A model generated the notes under the pieces. That model did no database searches. It was given only the letters and a program-made list of their open reading frames with translations, and was not told where the DNA came from. Below, one piece after another: positions 17,430 through 22,640 of a stretch of 22,640 nt of DNA. Origin of the DNA: a virus; the IMG/VR virus record IMGVR_UViG_3300028115_000129, positions 1-22,640 of that record; one strand, given 5' to 3'. The translations under genes were made by a program, and so were the position numbers. How positions within the stretch are numbered: the stretch's first letter is position 1; each line of letters opens with the position of its first letter.

Positions 17430-17715
17430 ACACGCCAATTTGGACTGTTGGATTGAATGTAGTTGTAACTGGTCCCCCGCATCCCGCAACGGAACCTTGA
17501 AAAGCAACCCCCTTACCATTAATTCTAACTGTTGCTGAGCCAGTAGCAATCGCATTTGTAGGGTGTGTAGTAGCTCCTGATGTGTGGGTTGTTACCACAT
17601 CGCCCTGTAATAAAATAGGCGAACCTCCTGATAAGACAGTAGCGTTGCTGGGTGTGATTGCACCTGTTCCTGCTGTATCTACTACTGTTCCTGGAGCAAT
17701 TGCAACTGAAGGCAT
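17428..17715 (-). CDS. 5.4: PAAR-repeat spike-tip protein (gp5.4-like)
   Basis: 95 aa, Gly/Thr/Val-rich, with the order expected of PAAR proteins: an AIAPGTVVDTAGTG entry loop, SGGSPILLQGDVVTTHTSGA with a second His (H44, H51), ATVRINGKGVAFQGSVAGCG with Cys79, and a final FNPTVQIG strand. PAAR proteins fold into a small cone that caps the beta-helix spike (T4 gp5.4, 97 aa; VgrG tips in type VI secretion) and bind a metal through His and Cys. H44, H51 and C79 are candidate ligands. The usual His after the first GD/VD is replaced by Thr14. Its start overlaps the gp25 stop by one base (TAATG), with GAGGAG nine bases upstream. It should sit on the spike at 20429-18993. Confidence 0.9.
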   Translation of the reverse strand: MPSVAIAPGTVVDTAGTGAITPSNATVLSGGSPILLQGDVVTTHTSGATTHPTNAIATGSATVRINGKGVAFQGSVAGCGGPVTTTFNPTVQIGV

Positions 17716-18107
17716 TATCGCAGTCTCCTCAAAGATGTTTGAAAAATTTGAGGCTCTCTTACTCCCATTACATGAAAGTTAATTTGAATTTTGTATTCTT
17801 GTGAATTGTAATCAGGATACACAATAACTTTATCTATTCTAACTCTCCTTTCAAAGTTATCAAAAGTCTCTTCAATGAGAGAAGCCATAGCACCAGCTGT
17901 TGACGAATCCATTGGTTCAAACAACAAATCGTAAATTGGAGAACCATAATTAGGCGTAAAGGGCTTGCTGTAATATGGAGTAAGCAAAAGATTTTTCATC
18001 GCCTGCTTTACTGCATTTACATCTACCTTTTTATAGATGTCTCCTGTGACAGGATTGAGTGAAAAACTCATATCTATGTCGGAGTAAATTCTGGTTGTAT
18101 TAGCCAT
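17715..18107 (-). CDS. 25: gp25 baseplate wedge / sheath-initiator protein
   Basis: A 130-aa member of the GPW/gp25 family, matching T4 gp25 (132 aa) in length. It begins IYSDIDMSFSLNPVTGDIYK, continues with KPFTPNYGSPIYDLLFEPMD (residues ~48-67), and ends in a C-terminal beta region. T4 gp25 sits in the wedge core bundle with gp6 and gp53 and provides the first strand for the sheath handshake. The EPR motif seen as NYEPRI in T4 reads NFERRV here (residues 84-89): Glu and Arg are kept but the Pro is Arg. No clear Shine-Dalgarno lies at normal distance from ATG 18107; AAAAAGG is about 15 bases away. The stop overlaps the PAAR start as TAATG. Confidence 0.94.
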   Translation of the reverse strand: MANTTRIYSDIDMSFSLNPVTGDIYKKVDVNAVKQAMKNLLLTPYYSKPFTPNYGSPIYDLLFEPMDSSTAGAMASLIEETFDNFERRVRIDKVIVYPDYNSQEYKIQINFHVMGVREPQIFQTSLRRLR

Positions 18108-18112
18108 ATGTT

Positions 18113-18120
18113 TATTTATA
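18113..18120 (-). promoter_or_regulatory. T4-type late promoter core TATAAATA before gp25
   Basis: A perfect TATAAATA on the minus strand in the 20-base gap between the 284-aa gene and gp25. In T4 the core spans -13 to -6, which puts +1 at 18107, the A of the gp25 ATG. It may serve gp25 as a leaderless message or mainly the PAAR and gp6 genes downstream. Confidence 0.6.
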
Positions 18121-18127
18121 TACCTTT

Positions 18128-18982
18128 TTAGGTGCCTCCGCCATCGGCGCCTGCGTTATTAATAGCATCTGTAGCAGTATCAACTACCTGGTCAACTGCC
18201 TGATCGACAACACCGAATACATTATCAACTGCACCTTCAACTTGGTCTAAAATATCACCAAGAACATTGCCGCCGAAGCCGTCTTGTAAGGAACCAAAAG
18301 GATTTCCTCCCGACAAATCGTCTAACAGTCTATTCCTTTTTCTAGCAAATCTTGGTCTTCCATTCATTCTATAAGGTTCTCCAGGAGCCTCGCTTACTGT
18401 GAATCCCTGTTTGTCAGGATCTAAAATAACATCTACATCTACTCGGCTTACTGCATTTTTAAAATCGGCTACAATATCAGGGAATTCGCCTTCTTTAATA
18501 ATCTTTGCAACATTGATTTCAGGCATCTTTAAAGGCAACCCTTTAAATACAAATTCTCCGCCGATGTCTTGAATGTTGGGAACAATTTCACAAAGAAGTT
18601 CTAAATCATTTCCTACTTCATTCAATATGCCGACAATGTTGTCGATGTCTACATCAAGATCACTATATTTTTCTTTCAAGTCATTGAGATATATTGCCGC
18701 GCCTGCAACTCCCGCCGCGATACCACCGTAATCCTTGATAAACTGCTGTATGTCTGCGGGAAGTCCTGGTATAAGACCTCCTAGAGCGTCTAGAGGATTC
18801 TCTAGCAGTTGTTTTATTAATTTTACTTTTTCATTAAGTGAAGAAATTAATTGTGCTTCGACATAACCAGGGATACTAGCAATTTTAAGAGGGAGAACCG
18901 TAAGAGCCTTGTCAGCAATATCAAGTGTCTGTTCAATATTTGCTGATATGTCTTTTACTAGTTCAGCTGGTCCGCAACTCAT
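18128..18982 (-). CDS. Unrecognised 284-aa protein between spike and gp25
   Basis: I do not recognise a family. The N-terminus (CGPAELVKDISANIEQTLDI) and residues ~15-90 look helical and amphipathic. Residues ~75-100 contain a Gly/Ala-rich, moderately hydrophobic stretch (IPGLPADIQQFIKDYGGIAA, then GVAGAAIYL). The C-terminal ~80 residues include a basic patch (RPRFARKRNRLLDD) followed by Gly/Asn/Val/Asp repeats (VDNVFGVVDQAVDQVVDTAT) and a GADGGGT end. ATG at 18982 has AAGGGGGAT just upstream, overlapping the gp5 stop region, so it is co-expressed with the spike. The place between spike and gp25 suggests a virion or hub-associated component, for example a spike-bound or tube-lumen protein. 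It does not look like T4 gp26, gp28 or gp29. Function unknown. Confidence 0.85.
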   Translation of the reverse strand: MSCGPAELVKDISANIEQTLDIADKALTVLPLKIASIPGYVEAQLISSLNEKVKLIKQLLENPLDALGGLIPGLPADIQQFIKDYGGIAAGVAGAAIYLNDLKEKYSDLDVDIDNIVGILNEVGNDLELLCEIVPNIQDIGGEFVFKGLPLKMPEINVAKIIKEGEFPDIVADFKNAVSRVDVDVILDPDKQGFTVSEAPGEPYRMNGRPRFARKRNRLLDDLSGGNPFGSLQDGFGGNVLGDILDQVEGAVDNVFGVVDQAVDQVVDTATDAINNAGADGGGT

Positions 18983-18992
18983 ATTATCCCCC

Positions 18993-20429
18993 TTAGTTCA
19001 AACTAATCAGTGCGGCAGTGACAGTGAAGTTGGCGCCGCCGGTGATATTGGTGCTTGCATTAGTCATAGACATTGCCGCATGTGTATAAGTCGCCGCAGC
19101 CGTTGTAATAGAATACGCGGCAGATGTTATAGATGTAGCGGCTACAGATGTTTGTGTATTCGTACCCAAACTGTTCATGGTATATGCAAGTCCAGCATTG
19201 ATAGTGGTTGCAACAGTAGCACCAACATTAAAGTTGCCGCCCGAGAAACTAATAGAACCAAGCGTTGTAGTTCCGAAGTCCATATCTTTGATTGCAAACA
19301 CACGATATGCGCCTAATTCACTTGTAATATTGAATCCTAACAATCCAGACTGAATTACTTTTCCTGCAACTTGTGTATTTTGATTCTGACCAACAAGTAT
19401 ATCTTGACGACCAAGAACAGTTAGTTTATCCCCTCCTAATCCTAAGCCCCCCTGAGAACCAACACGAATACCTCTGCTTCCGTTAATATTCATGCCGTAG
19501 TCAGACATGATTTCACTTACATGATTGCCCTGTGTTTTTTCATGTCTTGTTCCTCTAACAGTAGAGAATTTGTTTCCGCTAATGTCTTCATAAAAGTCTC
19601 CCTTAACATTTAAAGTCATATCGCCTTCAACTGTTATATTAAGGTCGCCCTTGATAAACATCTGTTTGTCTTTTATGGTAATTTCGTAGTCATCACCGAC
19701 AACTTTCTGTACTTTAGTTCCATCAGGTTGAATCTCTTCAAATGTACCCGTTCGATGGAAAGTGTGAATTCTTTCTGCGCCCGGTGTGTCGTCAACCTCA
19801 AACACATGACCGCTCTCTGTCTCTCTTACATGATTGTAAGGATACTTGGTTTTTGTTTCTTCAACACCTTGAGGGTGTGGTTCGTCCCAAAAAGTTTCTT
19901 CTCTTCTTGCTTGTACTGGGTCTCCTTCAATTTCGGGCGCAAATGCGATAGGAACTTTTTCAACTCGCATCGCTCTTTTTACAGCAAGTGAAAAGTGTTT
20001 TTCAGCAACATCTTCTCTTGCGAGTCTAGTAATATCAGATTCAGGTACTGTGTTTCTTCCTGAGTTATTATCACTGAAAGGATACACACCATTAGGATCA
20101 TTGAAACCAACTTCTTCGTTGGGTGGTTGCATAGATAGAGCAGATAGAGATCCCATGATAACAGGAATCTGACAGTCAGGTCCATCAGCAAAAAATCCAA
20201 ACACATGCGAGCCTTCAACCAAGCCCGTAGCAGATTGTCCTATACCAGACACACTAGCAGAGTTTACAGAATTCATTAATACTGCAAGAGGTAAATCTTC
20301 AGTGGGTAAGTCTGCTTTATCAGGCGTATGATAACCTAAAATCCTAACACGGACTCTTCCGATTTTTGCCGGGTCATTTCTATCTTCTACAACCCCCTGC
20401 CACCAAGTAAATTGAGGATACTTTGTCAC
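18993..20429 (-). CDS. 5: gp5-like baseplate spike (OB-fold plus beta-helix), no lysozyme domain
   Basis: 478 aa. Residues ~8-95 form an OB-fold typical of gp5/VgrG: WWQGVVEDRNDPAKIGRVRV, then LPLAVLMNSV, GLVEGSHVFGFFADGPDCQI and PVIMGSL. Residues ~180-235 contain FWDEPHP, SGHVFEVDDTPGAERIHTFH and GTFEEIQPDGT, the transition into the spike. Residues ~240-345 carry short V.G/KGD-type beta-helix repeats (IKGDLNITVEGDMTLNVKGD), followed by an Ala/Thr/Ser/Asn-rich tail to residue 478. In T4 gp5 (575 aa) a lysozyme domain separates OB-fold and helix. Here only ~85 residues with no lysozyme-like Glu/Asp/Thr arrangement fill that interval, so this should be a piercing spike without muralytic activity. 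The start is GTG, overlapping the hub stop (GTGA) with GGGAG seven bases upstream. The PAAR tip is encoded two genes later. Confidence 0.88.
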   Translation of the reverse strand: MTKYPQFTWWQGVVEDRNDPAKIGRVRVRILGYHTPDKADLPTEDLPLAVLMNSVNSASVSGIGQSATGLVEGSHVFGFFADGPDCQIPVIMGSLSALSMQPPNEEVGFNDPNGVYPFSDNNSGRNTVPESDITRLAREDVAEKHFSLAVKRAMRVEKVPIAFAPEIEGDPVQARREETFWDEPHPQGVEETKTKYPYNHVRETESGHVFEVDDTPGAERIHTFHRTGTFEEIQPDGTKVQKVVGDDYEITIKDKQMFIKGDLNITVEGDMTLNVKGDFYEDISGNKFSTVRGTRHEKTQGNHVSEIMSDYGMNINGSRGIRVGSQGGLGLGGDKLTVLGRQDILVGQNQNTQVAGKVIQSGLLGFNITSELGAYRVFAIKDMDFGTTTLGSISFSGGNFNVGATVATTINAGLAYTMNSLGTNTQTSVAATSITSAAYSITTAAATYTHAAMSMTNASTNITGGANFTVTAALISLN

Positions 20430-21835
20430 GAATCTTCTCCCATGCTATCACGAAAAATCTCAAGAACCATCGTATGGGTTCCTCTTTTAATAGTGTGTCT
20501 AACACCCGCAACAAAATATATTCCTGAAAGTTGTGGGTCAAAGAAATCTTCAGGTTTGGGGTTAGATGTCTTTTCACTTACATTGGGAAAATTACACTTA
20601 ATAAGGTATCCTACTTCAATATCTGTTTTTCCAGGAACTGTTATTTCAAAATTCACAGTTTTCAATTCTGCCATAGCAGTATTTCTAAATGATGTTGCTG
20701 TAACTTGTGCCACATTAAAGGCATCGTTTTCACTAAACAAACCAGAAGAGCCTGCTTTAAAGTTTATGACAGACAGAGGATCCGATATAACACTTTCTCC
20801 AAAAGGAGCAGTATTTGTAATATGCTTAAAAGATGAGAATGTCTCAGGTATCAAATTCTTTATCGTTTTCTTTCTTTCTGCGTGTTGTTTAGTATAGTCA
20901 AATCTAATATCGTACATGTCTTTATTAGCAAAATCATACGCAAATGTTGTATTACCGTAATAACCCGAGCTTCTATTTTGAAGCTGGTCATAATAAACAG
21001 GATATTCTATCTTGCTTATAGTAATTTGAGTAGGAGAAAAGAAAGGAGAGGTGAAGAGATATCTGCCACCTCTTCTATTGTCTCTAGCGTCCTTAAAGAT
21101 ATTATCAAGATTTTGGATGTAACTGTACTCATCATACAGAACACCAGCTTCTTTTTGTTCTTGTATTAATGCTGTAATAGAAGTAAAATAAAAGTTCTTA
21201 GAAGATTCATAAAATAATACATTAGGCATTTTATAAGTCGTGCCGATAGAATTCTTAGCCAAGAAATTTAAACATTTAAAAGGAGACCAGTAAGGAGAAA
21301 TAAACTCAAAGTTATTTGTCGAGTGAGGTGTGTCAAACAAAATAAGTTCTGAGTCTTGTGTTCCGGTTTGACCCGAAGTCTGCAATACTCGCTTATCTTT
21401 TACATAATCCTCGAATATTTGAGATGCTATTGTTTCGGTTCCGCCTGAAAACTTTCTAGAAATTCTTGTAATACTATCCCATAATCCTTCAATCGACATA
21501 AAATTGAGTTGATAAAACTGTTGTCGGTCATTTTCTAATTTCCGGTCTGTTACTGAATATATCGAAAAAGTTTTGTGTATTACATTAGATTCTTGATCTT
21601 CTAAGTAAGGACTTCTTAACTTCACCGTAATATATTCGTCACCTGTAAACAAGTTTCCTAAAAGGTTTACGGCATCTACTAAAATGCAATATCCAAATAA
21701 ACAAGGCGTGTGTATACTCTCAGAGATAGAAATCTCTAATTGAAAATTTGTAAGGTCTACTGATTCACCCTGTGAAGTTGTTAAGTATAATTCTTCAACA
21801 ACAATGTCACCGGCAGTTTTTTGTAAATCTGTCAT
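20426..21835 (-). CDS. 27: gp27-like baseplate hub subunit
   Basis: A 469-aa protein directly before the spike gene and overlapping it by four bases. In T4, gp27 is a trimeric ring that seats the gp5 spike and joins it to the tail tube. Here an N-terminal beta-rich domain (residues ~10-115) contains NFQLEISISESIHTPCLFGY and LLGNLFTGDEYITVKLRSPY, as expected for a tube-like barrel. The central region (~165-265) has PYWSPFKCLNFLAKNSIG, a recurrent motif of marine gp27-like hubs. The end (~436-465; LSGIYFVAGVRHTIKRGTHT, then MVLEIFRDSM) matches the closing barrel strands of hub proteins. T4 gp27 is 391 aa, so this one is somewhat longer. The start lies two bases after the gp53 stop, with a weak AAGAGA upstream, which suggests translational coupling. 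The assignment rests on motifs plus position. Confidence 0.8.
   Translation of the reverse strand: MTDLQKTAGDIVVEELYLTTSQGESVDLTNFQLEISISESIHTPCLFGYCILVDAVNLLGNLFTGDEYITVKLRSPYLEDQESNVIHKTFSIYSVTDRKLENDRQQFYQLNFMSIEGLWDSITRISRKFSGGTETIASQIFEDYVKDKRVLQTSGQTGTQDSELILFDTPHSTNNFEFISPYWSPFKCLNFLAKNSIGTTYKMPNVLFYESSKNFYFTSITALIQEQKEAGVLYDEYSYIQNLDNIFKDARDNRRGGRYLFTSPFFSPTQITISKIEYPVYYDQLQNRSSGYYGNTTFAYDFANKDMYDIRFDYTKQHAERKKTIKNLIPETFSSFKHITNTAPFGESVISDPLSVINFKAGSSGLFSENDAFNVAQVTATSFRNTAMAELKTVNFEITVPGKTDIEVGYLIKCNFPNVSEKTSNPKPEDFFDPQLSGIYFVAGVRHTIKRGTHTMVLEIFRDSMGEDS
20434..20441 (-). promoter_or_regulatory. Shine-Dalgarno that fixes the GTG start of gp5
   Basis: GGGAGAAG on the minus strand; the GGGAG core is seven bases from GTG at 20429-20427. 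It lies inside the last codons of the gp27-like gene and supports the GTG as the true start of the spike gene, giving a GTGA start/stop overlap. Confidence 0.75.
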
Positions 21836-21837
21836 TA

Positions 21838-22347
21838 TTATCTCTTAATCAATTGTTTAAATTCACTTAGAAAATTATTCAAATACCTAGGATGAAGAAC
21901 ATTGATTTCCTGTCTAGCTTCGTTTTCAATTATTTCGTGTTCATAGTGGGTTACTTCAAAAATATCACCGCTGGCTAGTAAGTCTGCATCATAATCTACA
22001 CAAATTTCAGGTCTTTCCGTTGTAGCCCAATGATGTGTAGCATTTGCGTTGCCCGCTCCATATCTTTGTTCTACCATACGCAAAATTTGTTCGTCAGTGT
22101 AATACCATTCATTATAAGGGTCTATAATATTGTTTATCAGTAAAAGTATCCAATGATACTCTGGGTCACCATATAGTTTATATGCAACATCTTCAGGTCT
22201 TTCACCCGCTTGTAAACTATACTTATCAAGATAAAATTCATTTACAATAAATTTATCTCTCGGGGCAACCCTTCTAAAGATGTCGGTTACAACCTCTCTT
22301 GAATCATCAAACGGATAAAGTAATTTTGGAAATTGCTTAAAAAACAT
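21838..22347 (-). CDS. 53: gp53 baseplate wedge subunit
   Basis: A 169-aa protein recognisable as the T4 gp53 family, the wedge component that clamps the inner baseplate around the hub. The N-terminus (FPKLLYPFDDSREVVTDIFRR) and the following LysM-like stretch, residues ~40-80 (LQAGERPEDVAYKLYGDPEY, then HWILLLINNI.DPYNEWY), are the family signature. A C-terminal helix (QEINVLHPRYLNNFLSEFK) is also typical. Length is close to T4 gp53 (about 196 aa), slightly shorter. The ATG is preceded by a strong AAAGGAGGG about 11 bases upstream, embedded in the end of the gp48-like gene. The next gene starts two bases after its stop, so the two are probably co-translated. Confidence 0.92.
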   Translation of the reverse strand: MFFKQFPKLLYPFDDSREVVTDIFRRVAPRDKFIVNEFYLDKYSLQAGERPEDVAYKLYGDPEYHWILLLINNIIDPYNEWYYTDEQILRMVEQRYGAGNANATHHWATTERPEICVDYDADLLASGDIFEVTHYEHEIIENEARQEINVLHPRYLNNFLSEFKQLIKR

Positions 22348-22351
22348 TTAA

Positions 22352-22640
22352 TTAAAACCCTCCTTTCCCGTATTCATCACCACCAATGTCATCTCTTGTT
22401 AGGACTTCCAACTCTTTAAATACTAGAGTCATTGTAATTTCAGACGGGGCGCCATTTGTGTCTTGAATAGTAGTAAATGTTCCGCCATTACCAAATGTGA
22501 GTCGCAGGTCTGCAAGCGCACAGGATTTTATTTTATGTAACCATTGATTTACGCTATTTCTATATCTAAATTCAATATCAAACTCTGAAGGATATAACAA
22601 AAATAATCCTGAAGGATCTTTTTCTGGATGCATATTCTTT
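22352..22640 (-). CDS. 48: gp48-like baseplate tail-tube cap, C-terminal part (partial)
   Basis: The reading frame is open to the window edge. A Met codon lies at 22633-22631, but in-frame codons continue upstream (Lys-Asn), so this is probably the C-terminal ~95 residues of a longer gene. The visible part has the segment LFLLYPSEFDIEFRY, then a hydrophobic/aromatic stretch, and MTLVFKELEVLTRDDIG near the end. That resembles the C-terminal strands of T4-like gp48, and tail-tube-related proteins typically end in such a 'MTL.F.E.E.LT' strand. T4 gp48 caps the hub and starts tail-tube assembly with gp54. The position just upstream of gp53 and the hub genes fits. It ends in GGF-TAA, four bases before the gp53 ATG, and the gp53 Shine-Dalgarno lies inside its last codons. 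A gp54-like or tube-like protein is the main alternative, because only the C-terminus is visible. Confidence 0.72.
   Translation of the reverse strand, partial: KNMHPEKDPSGLFLLYPSEFDIEFRYRNSVNQWLHKIKSCALADLRLTFGNGGTFTTIQDTNGAPSEITMTLVFKELEVLTRDDIGGDEYGKGGF

Noticed and set aside
18128-18982. Identification of the 284-aa protein as gp26 or gp28
   Set aside because: None of the motifs I associate with those hub proteins are visible, and position alone is not sufficient.
18909-19316. 135-codon plus-strand frame, Cys/Arg-rich
   Set aside because: It spans the end of gp5 and the start of the 284-aa gene in antisense, and has an implausible Cys-rich composition.
20412-20897. 161-codon open frame on the plus strand
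   Set aside because: It lies antisense to the gp27-like gene, which has recognisable hub motifs and a ribosome site; no promoter or Shine-Dalgarno supports the plus-strand frame.
1-22640. tRNA genes, insertion sequences, integrase or attachment sites
   Set aside because: No cloverleaf-like segment, transposase motif or flanking direct repeats were seen; nearly all bases are in structural genes.

Overview
The window reads as the tail-baseplate and fibre region of a T4-like myovirus, most likely marine. Every convincing gene is on the minus strand, so transcription runs from high to low coordinates. The DNA is AT-rich (about 40% GC by eye) and almost entirely coding. Junctions are short or overlapping, and no gap exceeds about 50 bases. 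The marine assignment rests on recognisable gp53, gp25, gp6 and gp8 homologues, a very large DUF4815-type structural protein, glycine/tyrosine-repeat inserts in baseplate proteins, and a Y-x-G-x fibre, all typical of marine T4-like phages. Nothing in the window identifies the host (cyanobacterium, Pelagibacter or other).

Baseplate block, in transcription order from the right edge: C-terminal end of a gp48-like tail-tube cap (22640-22352), gp53 wedge protein (22347-21838), gp27-like hub (21835-20426), gp5-like spike that lacks the lysozyme domain (20429-18993), an unrecognised 284-aa protein (18982-18128), gp25 wedge/sheath initiator (18107-17715), PAAR spike tip (17715-17428), gp6 wedge (17402-15483), a 1005-aa protein in the gp7 position (15483-12466), a small 151-aa structural protein with its own late promoter (12417-11962), and gp8 wedge (11937-10345).

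Fibre/periphery block: a 2215-aa DUF4815-type protein (10332-3685), a 66-aa coiled-coil protein (3682-3482), a 283-aa fibre-like protein with an internal duplication (3472-2621), and a 393-aa fibre-like protein ending in 28 uninterrupted Y-x-G-x tetrapeptides (2602-1421). After these come a 145-aa charged unknown (1386-949), a GT-A type glycosyltransferase with a DAD motif (956-243), and the start of another unknown gene leaving the left edge (265-1).

Regulation: six copies of the T4-type late promoter core (NATAAATA) lie on the coding strand and I found none on the other strand. Four sit exactly at gene junctions, before gp25, gp6, the 151-aa gene and the 145-aa gene. By T4 geometry each would start transcription on an A. 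At gp25 the predicted start is the A of the ATG itself.

The part least explained by the T4 model is the left 2.6 kb, where a repeat fibre is followed by a small unknown protein, a glycosyltransferase and another unknown gene. A virion-glycosylation or receptor-modification cassette is a reasonable but unproven reading. The sharing of one beta-repeat module among three different baseplate proteins is the other main point of interest.
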